Below are positions 24,848 through 39,400 of a stretch of 64,000 nucleotides of DNA, piece by piece. This stretch comes from Micropterus salmoides. Taxonomy: Eukaryota; Chordata; Actinopteri; Centrarchiformes; Centrarchidae. The stretch covers positions 3,896,891 through 3,960,890 of the forward strand of contig NW_024041150.1 in the NCBI RefSeq assembly GCF_014851395.1, written 5' to 3'. The notes beneath the pieces were generated by a model that saw nothing but the letters and a program-made list of their open reading frames with translations, was not told the DNA's origin and did not search any database. The position numbers and the translations under genes were made by a program. Within the stretch, counting starts at the first letter, position 1, and every line of letters begins with the position of its first letter.

Positions 24848-27800
24848 TAGGAGTCAGGAAAGGTCTGTTGCTGGCAAAAGTGTGGAAAGAAACTGTGTGG
24901 AAAATAAAATAGAACAAAAATAGAACAGGTGTGTCAGCCACAAAGGCCCATTGATCTCAGGGATGCTGTCTACTCTGCACATGCACACACACACATGCAC
25001 ACACACATGCACACACACACATGCACACACACACACAGGCACACACACACACCCTTCGACATCGACTCTCCTCCTCAACCTGCCAGCCAATGAGCCTGCT
25101 AGCTGCAGTGGTTGCCATGACGATTACATCGCCAAGGGCACGGGAGCTGAGGATTGAGAACGACAACTGTGGAGTCAAGGTCAAACATCACGAAACACAC
25201 AAGTGCACACACACACCTGAACACAAGCACACACACACGTGCGCACTTCCTTTAGTGTGTATGTTTATTAAGCATCGCTGAACGATACAAGTTCATGTTT
25301 TGTTTTGTTTTTTCACGTGATGTTGTGTTTGTTTGGTGAAAATGAAATGATGTGTGTGTGTTTGTCCTCCACTCTGATGGCTTTCAGTGTCTCCATAAGT
25401 CACTCTCCCTCCTACACAGACATGACTTCCATCTTCACATTTATTTCTTTTTCCTGCAAACATTTTTCCTTCGACAGACAGTTAAACAAACCGTAAGGTC
25501 TGGTTTCTTGTTAGAGTTTGTTCTTGTTTTAGAATTAACAATATTCTTCATTCTTCTTCTCTATTGTGTATTTATCTGTTGATAAAGTTGTATTGAATTG
25601 AAAATATGTTTAAATATATATATATATATGTATTTGGAATATGTGGAATTGGTAATAAATGCATTCATGGATTTTGATAAATATCTATAATACAATCTAA
25701 AAGTAATACACAGGATAATGTGGCTGCATGAAAGATAAAAACAAAAAATTGTACTGTTTATTTTTATTTAAAATGTTGTTTTATTACTGATAATACTGTA
25801 TTTGTTTCCGTATGCTATGCTTGATTTTGAAGTGATTTTCCATCTTGTGGTTTAGAAGTAAAATTAATTTCACAGGCAGTAGAGCTGATAGTAGTTCTGC
25901 CAGCAGGCTTGTACTAAAAGCAGCCGTGGTGCTACTATGGCTCATGGTGGCGCTAAAGGGAAAGTCAGGGGATCATCCAAGTCATTAGGATACTTTAGGT
26001 GTGTTTGACTTAAAGCAGGACTTAACATAAGGAATACTGGTTAGAAATTGTGTCCGACTTTCGCCGGCCCTGCAGAACGTCACCATGTCACATGACATGC
26101 GGGAGCAAGGTGGCTGCAGGCGCTGAGTCCAGTGACCACAGTTGCTTTTCTAATGCTGCACAAAGTTGGAACGACCTTTTGACTAATCTCCCAGCATTTG
26201 TCTTTGCAAAAGCCGCGAGATCAGTCATTATTCTAAGCTCATGGTAAGCTCAGGCAGGTTGAATGTACCTGACTTGACGGCACGTTTTTTTATACCCCGC
26301 CCCACCAGTTGCCTGCAGCTCAAGTTTGACTATCAAGTTGGCGAAAGTCAGCAGCAGTCATCTCCAACGCACCTATTGTCTGGGAACCAAGAATGACTAT
26401 ACTAAATTTAGTGCTCATCCAGACGTGCCTCCTCATGGGAGCGGGGGAGAGTTGTAAGTCGGGCACGAAGGGCAAAGAGACTATGTGAGGTGAAAGGCAC
26501 AGGTGCAGGCAGGTGTTTAAGAAACAACAGCAAGTTAGTCACTGTGGTTTGTCTGCGATTTCCACCTCCTTCTCTGAGTCATGACTGATATGCATGATAC
26601 CCATATTTACGTCAATAAATGTGCTTAAAATTCATAGAAAGTAGACGTTCCTTAGGACCTCAGAACTTCTGTATCAAAGCCAAAAAGGTACTGCTAACAG
26701 CTAAATCTGCATACTAATGCTGCCAATTTGCCAAAACAGATATAGACTACACACCTTTTCCTCCATTTTCGTCTATTGGTTTGATCCCGTTTGATTTCTT
26801 GTTCTACCTCTTGGTTCTCTATTCTCCTCCTTTTCGTTAACTCTACTCTCTGTCTTTCTAATCTTCTCCTTTCTGAGGCTGACAACTCATCCTTTTTTCT
26901 TCTCTTTTCCTCTTCACTTTTCTCGTTTCTCCTCTGATCTCCTCTCCTATAATCTCCTATTCTCTCGTCTCCTCTCCTCCCCTATTCTGATGTCTCCTCA
27001 TCTATCCTGTCATATCCTCTCCTATGCTGTCGTATCCTCTCCTATCCTGTCTTCTCCTCCCCTACTCTGATGTCTCCTCTCCTAACCTGTCGTATCCTCT
27101 CCTATTCTGTCGTCTCCTCTCCTATCCTCCTATCCCCTATCTTCTCCTCTCCCCTCATCCTCTCGTCTCCTTTCCTCTCCTCCCCTTTCTCCTCTGTTGT
27201 TTCCTCCTCTCCTCTCCCCTCCCCTCCACTAGCTATTTATAGAAGCTGCACTGATTTCAATAGGAGCTAATAATAGGCTGTGTGTGTGCCAACACAGTGT
27301 GGAGCAGTGATAATGTGATTTATAAATGATTAACCTGGAGAGAGAGGGAGGGAGAGATATTAGACCTTGGTGTGTATTAGCAGTGACCTGTTTAACATTA
27401 AGTAAGGTACGATGAAAAAGACATTACTTGAGGATTAAATATAAGAATTAGATATATTTTATATTGGTAAATATGCAGAGTAGTGTCTGAATCATAAACT
27501 TTGTACCTCCAGAAATTTCTGAGAAAATTATAAACACTTTATCTGTATGGGTTACAGACCATCCCACCACAGACCTTCAATGAATGTTCAAAAGGTTTCA
27601 AAAATAAAACTATATTTTATTTTAGTGGTTCAGTGGCTTAAATTTAATCATTCCTGAGTTGCCATGCATCAAGATTGTATACAGAAATAAATGTTAAACT
27701 GTTTTTAAAACATCACGTCAGTGAATTTATTCAGGGATTTGTGGAATCTACATATATCAACGTTTCCACATTACTACTGACAGACTTTACTTTTGAAAGG

Positions 27801-30800
27801 TGGCCGGTGTAGACGAGGCTGTAAAGGCTGCGACGTGCTTCTCGGGGCCGCAGGCAGGTGAATGTTTGTCCTTCAGACTTGGCCTCAAGTAACTCCAACA
27901 ACCACAACGACTGTCACTACAACAGCCAGCAGCACTAACAAACCAAGCAGTATCCAACACCTTGAAAAAGACCCCACAGAGGTTAAAAGACTGGGATTTC
28001 ATAGTAGCCAGTCAGCACTGAAGAAGCCTCTTGGATGAGTGGCGAAACATCTTCAAGTATCTTCAAGCAAGTCCAGTTGCCCTTGATTTTGACCCTCCTT
28101 GGATAACTATGATCTGGACAACTGAGAATCTTCACACACATCTACATGTTTTTTCTTCTCCATTCAAATCTGACTCTCGACACTCAGATCCACATGATGT
28201 GATTATGATATCTTAGAGGTGTGCTCATCACCTCCTCTGTGACCTACAGATATCCATAACACCCTTTTCTGCAAAGGTTTGCAGAGTTGTGTACGTGTAC
28301 CTTTGCAGAGTCATAATTCCAGTTTAAGACATTTTGTGGCACCATATCAACGCCACACTACATCTGCTTTTGCTGCCGAAAAATTGTTGTCGGGAAATCG
28401 AACACATGGGATGTTTTAAGCAAATGACAGACGCTGTGTTCTGTCTTTATCAGTTGGGAGGTGTTTAAACATCATAATCTGAGTTTTTTCTACCTGAAAG
28501 TGATGCTACATATTGTCCTTAAATTTAATTTCTTTTCCTAAATTCCTAATTCCTACAGCGTGATGTGTTGACAGTTCTGACAGGGACAAATGACAAATCG
28601 TCTGAATGAAAACTGTAGTAGAAAGTGAGCAGCAGCGTCTGTTTCCTGCAGATCAAAGCACGAGAGGCTTCTGCTGCTGCCAGCGGGGAGATCTGAAAGA
28701 AAGCAGGCAATCTGGGAAACACTCATCATAGGAATTAATTGGTAATGAATGCACGCTCGCACACACACACATACTTTAATAGCGCCAATTAAAATGGAAT
28801 GAGCGCACTTCCTCAGATTAATATTGTAAATGCCAAATGAATTATAAATTAACTAGCTCTTTGTGTGATGTCATATTTCCTTCCTGTTTGTGCTCAAAAA
28901 TCCTGCGCTGCAAGATCCTCTCTACTTTCCTTCCTTTCCTTTCTGATTAGCTTCTCGCCCCAGGGCTACTGGAGCTGTGACCTCTGACCTTTGACCTCGC
29001 ATCACTACTACATTAGTTTATGAGGCTTATTCAATCTTACAGACAACTTTATAAACAGACATGAGGCTGAGAATAAAACTAAGTGTAGGTGAGTTTATTT
29101 ATAGCAGGTGGTGAAATCAGGACAGCTACTATAAATATCCGAGAGGAACTCCTCCTCTGTGTGTGTTTTTGTGTTTGTGTGTGTGTGTGTGTGTGTGTAT
29201 GCATAATAAAATAGCTTGTTTTCCCCACTTGTCCCCATACAAGAGAACACCAAAGAGTCTCTCATAATAAAATCTTTCACATATACGACAATATCACAAC
29301 TTTGCTGCTCCTCTCCTTCTGTTACAAGCAGTTTTTATACAAATTAATCAACACTTTTTTGTAAAGTAGAAAGAAACGATTTTTCCTGTTGTTAGTTCTT
29401 TTTTTTGTTTAATTGTATACTGAATGTAAAACCTATGCGTTACATAAGAGGTCCCAGATTCCATCTATCCAAGTCCAAGCTGAGTCTGACCCCTAAAATC
29501 CACTGACTCAGGCTACGGCGCTTTACGTCTGCGCTGCGGTTGCCAGAGCTAATCACGGCCATTATAGTCAGTGCTCGTGAGAAGCATGATTTAACTACGT
29601 GGCCTACTAAATGACACAAAATGCAAACACTGATTACCAAATCAACAAAATCTAAATATGTAAAAAAAAACAGGCAAAATATTCTGATTCTGAAATTCTC
29701 CTTGTGGGATATAAAGCCTGAAGTTGACGGACAGAAACGGGGTCACATAGAGCTGTGAAGAAGGTAGTAGAAGAACAAAAATGACAAATTAATAACAAGT
29801 CCATAACGTGGGGCAGGCTGCACACTCTGCTGCTGAAACGCTTCTGAGACGCCGGGCTATGGACGGATCAAAACTGTGGCCCAGCTGTAACGTGCTGTAG
29901 CCGGGGTCAGTGGACTTTCAGCATGAGGCAGGCCAAACAAATTCACGCCAAGTCTCGGGTCATTCAAGACAATGCCAAGTCAAGTAAATCATTTAAGGCA
30001 GATCCAAGTCTCACGTGATTCATGACATGTCTAAAACAAGTCGGTCACAGCAGATCTGAAGTGATGTGAGACTAGCACTGGTTCTCAAACAGCCCCCTTT
30101 CAGAAGCCAAATAAAGTTCACGTCTTTATGAGAAAGCTGCAGATCTAGATGCAACTGTGCCAGGTTTGAGAGCTGACTGTTTAAAATGTCCAAAAAAAAG
30201 TCCATGCCACGTTTTACGTCCTTATTTTTGTCACACAAGTCTGACTCAGGTCCATCTCATGTACAAACATGTTTGCCCTACTGATGAGGGCAACAGATAA
30301 ACTAAACTCTTTGTAAGGCACTGACACCGACTGGCTGGCTTGAGGACTTGCTGGTCAGTGTTATTCGCTTTGAATCAGCTCCAAGGTTTGTTTTCGTAAT
30401 AAACATGCAGCGTTTTGTCAGTGAGTAAAACTAGTCACGAAAACATAAACTGTAAAACTATAATCCACAAGAACGCCTGTTCAGTTCCAGTTTCAGTTTC
30501 AAATACAGTCGTAGCTTTAAGGGAAAAGACTCTTCGGTCATGCAAATTCTGCTCAAAACAAATCTATGCAAAAGCTCATTATATAGAAATACTCAATCGA
30601 AGCTGCCTTGCTGAGGAAACTCCTGTGGAAATATTGTTTTTCACAGTTGCCCAAAAAGTTGCTGCTGGGCATCAGCTGCCTCCAGAGAGAAAAGAATCAG
30701 AAGTCTAATAGCTGCCTCTGAAGACAGAACATTTTCCTAAAATAAAGTCTTCTCACGATAAGGAGACCCATCTCGCTCTCTCTCTCTCCTTACAATAAGT

Positions 30801-33800
30801 AGCTTAAATTCAGTTTCCAGACCTTTCAGAATTGCACAGAAGAGTGACATAACACCCTGAGGGGTTTGCGTGTGTTTGAGTAAATCTGTGTGTAGGAAAA
30901 GTGTGTGCTTGAGTGTGTTTGAGTGCCAGCAGATCGTGGGAACATTAATGGCTGCGAGGCAGATTGGCGGTGGGATGCTGGACAGATAATTTCTTAGTCA
31001 TCATCGTAATGAAGACCACTGAGCTGTGAATGCACAGAGCCACCAGGCCTTTGCTGCACGCTGCTGCCATTAACAAACTCTGTCAATGGAAAAAAGCACG
31101 TGTCTGACATAAATGAGGCTTCTAGGAATTATTTCCTCCGCTTTTCTCCCAGGTCTTCATTAGATATTGAACAGGGCTTTTGAGAGTCAAGGAGAATAAT
31201 GACTTAATACCAAGCTCAGCATACTTCTTCTTCTGCTGTGTTTCTTTTTTTTTGTGCGCAGTGAAAAGTGTTACTTTTTTGAGAAGCTGGAATTATTTTT
31301 AGTTATTATTCCTTACATCCTAGAAAGCACAGATTTGGTGATTTTGTGATCAAGAAACATCTATATGTTCAGGTTTGAAGCTCCCTGGTCGGCCCACTCT
31401 CTGGACGAAGCATTTGTCGGGAGCTCTGGTTCTCTAGAGACCTTTTATGCAAGTACAGTACACCCCGAAATGTAAAATACATTTTCAAAACTAGAAACAC
31501 CTATCTAGCTCTCCTCAAGTAAAGCAATCACTTCAGCTGAGACCTTGAGTACAATAAACCACTAGAGGGCAACAAAAAAACACTCTACAGGCCCTTTCAA
31601 TAAAAAATGTGAAAAGATATGAACAATAATTTCTATCTGCACCACAAAATTGGTTAAATGACCAATACACAAACTCTGAAACCTGTGACTTGTAAACTTC
31701 TTTGTGCTCTGTCAACAGTAGGATTATCCTCAGTAATTAGCATTATGATTAGTATTAGGATTTTATGTTAGTATACCACTAAAACCTAACCCTATCAGCG
31801 AAATATCAAAATGGTAGTATTTAAGATAAGTACATGTTAGGATGGTAATAGACCTAGTAGTACTAGTGAGGAGCCGACTTCACCATTAGGCAGGTAGGCA
31901 GCAGTCGTAGTAACAGAATAATTTCTAAAGTAGAAAGCAGGTGCTACAGCAGGTGGAGAATCACAGGGCCAAACATTTATCATTTTAGTAGTTTTTCTTT
32001 TATTAATCAGTTTTCCTTTGCTTCAGATAAAGCATAAATCTCACTGTCACCAGAGTCCGTTATACAGTTCAAGTTAATTTAATAATTGTTAGTTAATACA
32101 GAAATAAATGTTTTAATAAAATAATATTTTGTTTGCTTATTAACATAAATAAGAACATACAGTGGGTCTAAAGGGACCTGTATAATATTTCCTAAGGGGA
32201 ACCAAAATTGTTGAGTTACAGTGGGTCGGGTCATTACTACTGGCACTCATTACCATGAGAGGCAGAAGAGCAGCCCGGTTCAATAGAGGATGACGTCTGA
32301 AGTTAAGCTGCTGCAATGTTCATGAAGGTTTGGATTAAGTGAACACTCGTACAGCTTGAAGTTTCCTTTCCAGTTAACACAGCCAATGAGGTATGCAGGG
32401 TTATCTGTGCATTCAGTTCACACAAGAGAAACATGATAGACTATCTACGTTTCAGTGACAGTCCAGCAAGCTAAGTATCTGCAAGTGTAACAGCTTACAG
32501 CCTTTTTGGGTTTGTGTATTTGAAAATGTATTTTAAACTGCTTGACCTTTTTGTTCTTTTTCTGGTAAGGTCAAATGTTCTAGACAACTTTGTCTGGTTT
32601 TGTTCTTTTAGGGTCCCAGAGTGAACTCCGGCTGAGGGGTGCAGGGCTTCAGAGAGACCAGGAACTGGTGCTGTTTCTAGCAACAACCTCTATCCTCTCT
32701 TTATTCATAAAAATATGCTCTTGAGGACAGATATTTGCTTTTGCGCTGCGGAGACGCTTGATCTCTGTACGCATAATCTATTGGAAAATGAGAAATAAAC
32801 TTATACTCACAGACCGTTTTGGTCATCTTTATTTAATACAGATTTCTGTAACATATTTGTTTTAATGATTATTCTCTATGTGAATGGTCTGTATTGCATT
32901 AGACTCATTTTATGATTTATGTATTTTATTTTATATAGTACTCACGGCATGCTTGAAGGCGTGGATGAGTAAATGAATGGCCATAACCAAGAGAACGTAT
33001 TGTGTTTGGGATTTAAACTTGAGAGGAGCTACACTTACCTTTTTTGTTACCTGTCCAAATTTGTTTTCGAGTGTGGTATCTTGTTGGTTTCATTCCAGTC
33101 CACCAAGACGTAATGGGCTGTGTATTTATTTTTCTGCATCTATTTTTTTTTTTTATTATAGTGTAAACATCAGCAGATCACTCAGTTACCAGAAGCAGCA
33201 ACCAGTGGGCATCTTACTTTCTGCCACTACAGTCTATGGGTCCAACTACCGCCAGTGAATACGGTAGATAAACCCTGTGCAAAACACAAACAGTAGCATG
33301 GCGAGCAGATAAACAGCACACACAAGAGACGCCAAAGTGTTTGAAGATGGTAAGAAGCAAAGACAAAGGAAACTGCACATCCTGTCCTAAGTTTAACGCC
33401 CTTGTGAAGCAGTATGAAGTGTGTAAAGTTTAATTGTTTATGTGCGGGTGCTGGGGGAGTGAAGTTGCTGAAATTGCTTATCGCTGAAATTTTGTTTGGC
33501 TGTCTTGGAGTCTTTTAGCTTTGTAGTATATTATTAGCACCGTGTGTTTTAAAGGGTGTTGTGTAACGTTATATGTATGTGTTGGGAAAAGTATGGAGTA
33601 ATGGTAGTTTAATTGGTGTATTTAATGAAGGTTATTGTTATTGTATGTTTGATTTTAGCATAGTAGATATGTGCATAAAGGTACATATGTATCTGTATAT
33701 TTTGGATATCTTTTATAGTTTTCACAGTTAGACTTTATATAAGTACGTTTTGATTTTACAAGAGAAATCTTCATGAATGGAATCAGGAAAGGTTGGTTTG

Positions 33801-36377
33801 GTAAAAGTCAGGTTAACATCTGCTACTCTGATAAAGAGCAGAACTCCTTCCTTAACCTTATCAATGAGAGGAATCCAATACAGTCCCAAATAAATAATAC
33901 TGTTGTGAAGGACATTTGTCTTGGACTCAAAGGCCCCATCCACAGTACTCCATTTTAGTTTAAAAACGGAGAATTAAAACGAATACGATCTCCGTCCACA
34001 GCAGCGTTTTAGCTTGAAACATGAAGCAGATGGTCTAGTAGTCCGTAGTTACAGAAGATTTGGCGAAAGAACTACAGACGGAGAACCACACCAGATTTTA
34101 TTTTGCATGGACCAATAACGAGCTGGGACTGGTACTGAATGTAACATGGGAGTTAAAAGCGGTGGAAAACAGACTGGGAGTTGTTGCAAAGTAAACGTCA
34201 ACATGCACAGTACAAGTATAGGCTATAAGTGTTATTTACACAGTACAAAATATTTTAATGAAAATAGCAAATCAAAAACTCTGTCAGTAGCATCGTGTTT
34301 CTGTTTTGCATGACTTATGAGACACAATCAGAGAGCCAAACGCGAGCGGCCGCGTCATCGTTTCTAAAGTCCTCACTGAAACGCTACCCGCAGTTTTAAA
34401 AAGAAAAACGGGGTCAGCAGCGTTTTCAAACTTCTTCGGTTTTCGTTTTCGCCGTTTTAGTCTGGACGAGAGGTGCAAACGTAGCAAAAGGTTTTAAAAT
34501 GAAAACGCAGTAGTGTGGATGGGGCCAAAGACTTCTCACAGACTGCAGACTGGACAGAACCCCAGACAAAATACAGCAACTTACCAAGTCAAATGAAAAC
34601 ACCAAAAATATTGCACAGAGCAGCAACACCTACACAAAAAACATTGCATATTGGATGAAACCTTAATTTTCTTCAATTTTAGTATGAGTGATCATTTCAA
34701 ACGAATCAAACATCCACTACACAACACTAGGTTACAACTGTCAAAACCGAAACTCCAGAAGCAAACTGCAAAATCACACAAGTTTAAGCATCCAGATCAG
34801 AATAAAATTTGTCTCCTCTTACAAACTTACAGGTTTTATCTTTATTTCTAACTCAACCAAATGACAGCACAGACGTTGCAAACTTAACTTTATTTCACAT
34901 AATGTCCTTCGGCCTGAAAGCACAGCCGGCAGCATCGGTCCGCTGACAGTGAACGCATCACTGACCGCTCTGCATCCCCTCTGGCTGATGGGCTGAGCTG
35001 CTAACAGCACTGACAGCAACAATGCTAGCCCTTTACTTCATCAGCTTAGCCACTTAACATAGCCGGCTCCCCTGGTGGGAGGGAAATGAGCTACGCTCCG
35101 CTTCAGAGGACTCCCCACCTTCAGGGACACACACTCAGAGCTCTGGGTGTCCCTGCTGGTTAGCCTCTGCTCTGTATTAGCGGTTATGGCTGAATTGGTT
35201 GGTTTCGTGATTGTTGGTGATGATGATGAGCCTGCAGGTCACTCTGACAGCTTGCCTGCTCTCTGTGTTAGTCCAAAACTCCTTCAACCAGCAGTAATGT
35301 CTATAACTTGATTTATATCACATCCCCCTTGGCGCTCCTATACTGCCAACGCAAAATGATATATAAGAAGATATCTGTAAAGGGAATGACAATACAAAAC
35401 ATAAATTGAAAGCTAATGAGGGCTAACAATGAACGATACAATTACAGTTCCTACTTGATTTTGAAGAAGAATTTTAAGCCTTTTTAAATAGAATACGAAA
35501 ATTTTGGGTTGACCATAGAGTATTTTATCTTTTCCAACTTAAGTAAAAGAATCAGGTCATTAATCTAAGCCGAAGCTTCGGGTGGATGTTCCATTTTCCA
35601 CTGCAACAAAACCCTTCCCTGAGCAAGAAGGGTTGCAAAAAAAACACATATTTTATTCCTCCTGCAACTCAGAAAATTAACATTTCAGCACTGGGTTGAA
35701 TATCTTTAAGTCAGATCTGTCTTTTCTGTGTGACAACGATCAGATGTTTCGTTTGCATAACATTACATTCGTATTGTTTCTGTGTGTGTTTGAATGTGAG
35801 CTATTTTTAAAATGGCAGTGTGTGTTATGTATACGTGAATGTGTGTTTCTGTCACTATTGTCTCGGTTAATCTGTATCTCAACACCGAACCCAACAGATA
35901 TTCAACTCCGTGCCTGCTAGAAAAACAAACAGCAACACAATGTGTGTCTTTGCTGGAGATGTGACATCCACAACATTTCTGCAGATGCTTTCAAGGCCGA
36001 AACATAATGTTTTGGGGGGGGGGGTTAAACAGGAAGCAAGCTGACAAGTAAGGATTTCTAATTAAAAGTGGCTGTAATCAATATTTTGTGAATTTAGGAC
36101 TTTTACATTCATCTGGTGCGGCAAACACAACTTGAAATAAGCAACTGTTTGCTTACAAGTTCAACATATGAACTTAAAATGTAATGATGTGTTAATACTG
36201 TATTCAAAACTTGTTTCTCTTTCTCCCCAAAATCTGTTATTGCATGTTTAAATTGCTGCTAGCGAGGCAGAAGTCTTTCAGCTGCTATTAGACGACTGGT
36301 TAGTTTAATCCAGTCAAGCAGAAATACCATCAAAACCGCACAACAAACATAATAATGTACTTTGGTTTAGTTCTTCC

Positions 36378-36433
<56 letters not shown>

Positions 36434-39400
36434 GGTCAGGTTCTGCCTGCAGGCGACCAACAGGAAGTGGGACAGGAGAGGAAATAAAGGAGAAACAGAG
36501 GACGAGAGGCAGAGAGAGAGAGAGAGAGAGGCTGCACTGATGAACTGAACATAGCAACACAGATCCTTCAGTCACAGTTCATCCTCATTTACTGCCTTTT
36601 ATGTGATGCAGTGACATGAACGTAACTCGTCTGTGTGTGTGTAATAATTAAATTCAGATGTGGACACGGGAAACAGAATTGTGTGTTTAAAAGATAAAAC
36701 CATCTTTTAGTGAACCAGTCCGTGCCAACACACTCAATCACTTCTGTTTTCATGCACACACACGATTACCTGATAATATGATTTTAGCTAGCATCACCAG
36801 ATGTACAGTAGTAGTTGTGTAAAACACAAATGACTGTAAATATTTCCATAGCTTCCTTGACCATCCCGAGTCCATAATACAATTAATACACGGCGCAGTC
36901 TCACAGCAGGAGCTCAACAGCTTTCTTTTCCGCACTATTTATTTGCTGCTGAATGTGTCTCACAATGGTTTTAATCAGCCCGTCCTCACCCAGACAACAA
37001 CATTATAGGCCGATAGTCGAAGGGCTTAGAACGACTGATTTTTACGTTATGAGTGACCTCTTGCAGCCGCGTAACGTAGGATTGGAGGTGGTGGGTAGGG
37101 TGGATGGTTAAATAATTAGGCAACCTTTACCTGGGAGGCTGAAATTTGGTTCCCGTGTGAAACAAAAAGCCAACATCAATATTTGTGTTTTGTATTATTG
37201 TTAGCATTGTTAGCAATAATTTTGGTGTTTGTTTGCATTTTGTAGTGTTTATTTTTTAGCGTTTTGTAGCTCTTCATGTAGCATTAGCTACCGTTACTAT
37301 GTTACTGTTAAAGGTATTGACAGCCACCTAAAGCCCCATACCCTAACCCCAACCTTCACAGGGATGTGTGCCTAACTGTCATCTGCAAGTACACTAACGC
37401 CATCTGCAAGTACATCGACCTTGGAGAAGCCTTGCTGTTAACTTCCCTGTGTTGCAATGGGGAACAGAACGCTCATATAGGTCGTTTTGGAGACATGAAC
37501 TATCAATAAATTCTGTTGTTTCTATGTGAGGACGTGTTGGCTGGCAAAACAAAACTCATACCTGAAGTGTCCCAAAACTACATGAGCGTTTCCCCTATCG
37601 TTCCAGCGACAGGCTAACCAGACTTTCAGTATGTTACGTAAGTCACGTGACGTTTAACACCTGGAAAACATTGTAAAAAAGGGTCGTAGTTTGGTTAGGT
37701 TTAGGCAACAAAACAACTTGTTTTAGGAAAAGTAAGTAAAGTTACATAAGTCACATGGCGTATACGTCGGTAAAACTCCATCCGGCCTCCTTACGGGGAC
37801 TTTGTCACTATTTATAGTACATCATCGGACTTAAAAGAAGATAAGATATACTTTTATTTGTTTGGGCTCTCTGTCCGCTCTGCAGCTTCGCAAAAAAGTT
37901 TGAGTACACAGGTTTGCAGTGCTGAACTGTTCTGCCCGACACAGTGAGAACAAAGAGCAATATAAAGCAATATAATTATAAAGGCTGTGTTAAAAATGTT
38001 AAATATACCCATACAGATACAGATTACACAGAATCTGCAGGGCAGAGAAAGAGACTGTTGTTGTTGAGCTGATTCTGTTACTAGTTAGTTTTGATTCAGA
38101 GGGAGATAATATCTATAAAACAATTTAAATTGCAAAGCAGGGATTATTTCTAATATGATATGGATTTTATTCCAAATGTAAGTAAATGCACAGAGAAAGG
38201 ATCTCAGACCATAGTTGCTACTAAAGGCAGGTTCATTTGTGATGGCTTCGGTTATTCTCCCTTAGTCTTACAGAATTGTGTCTCATAGTCATAAAATTGT
38301 AGATTCGTATTTGATCAAATGCTTTCACAATTAGGGACCCGGAGAGTTTACCAACATTTAACTCTGGTTTGGAGTCAACTAAAAATACTAGAGACTAAAA
38401 CGAGCAAAGTGAAGTGAGTGGAAGTGAACTTGAGTGAGCTGAACAGATCTGAAGCATTCAGCCTGAGATAATAATTGATGTTATTCAGCAGCCGCCCGAT
38501 GCTTCGCTGCAGAGGAACATTAAGGCTGATCGCCCCCCGGGAGGCCTTGGCCATGAAAGAATCAATGAAAGAAAAACAGTCCCACTCACTCCCTTTCAGA
38601 AAAACTCAACATGGTTTAATGCGTCAACATGGAGCCTGCAATCACTGAAGCAATCCATCAGGCAGGCAGAGTGAGAAACGAGTTATGGTACCAGTTATGA
38701 TTCAGAGCTTTCAACACAAGCAGCTGCAGAAAGGAAAGGAACAAAAACTTAACATCCAGTATAAGTAAACATATTATTTACAACCATAAAAATCCACATT
38801 TCGGTCTAATAAACAATATATCACCCCCCCTGTCGCCACACAGCACGTTGATATTGGACAATTCTGCAAACCCGATTGTGTTCAGAAACGATTTTAACAT
38901 ACAATGTCAATTTTTAAACTACTTCTTTCTGTGCGTGGAAGCTACGGTGTGGTTAGGTTGGGAGAGAGGTGGTTACAGTAAAAGCAACAGCTGGGTTTTG
39001 ATAAAACACCAACGTATTCAGGCTCCCTTCACACCCGTCCACCACCCGACCTCCACCCCATAAGGCAACGCATTCTCTGTGGCTCTGTGGTTAAGTTAGC
39101 AAGAGTAAATAGGCAACGTCCAATGAAGTTACCAATAATACGCGTGCAACGTCCGGTTAGACTTTCAAAATAAAACTTGTGGTTAACGTTGTGAAACTTC
39201 ATAATTTGTTTATGTTTAGGATAAAAGGGCAAAAATATCTACGTTACGTGAGTTAAGTAACACAAATTAAGTAATGTAACTTGCGTAACATAACAAGTGC
39301 AATGAACTATGACACTAAGGCCCCGTCCACGCTGCATTTTCAAATTAAAACGGAGACCTTTCGCTACGTTTGCACCTCCCATCCAGACTAAAACAGCGAA

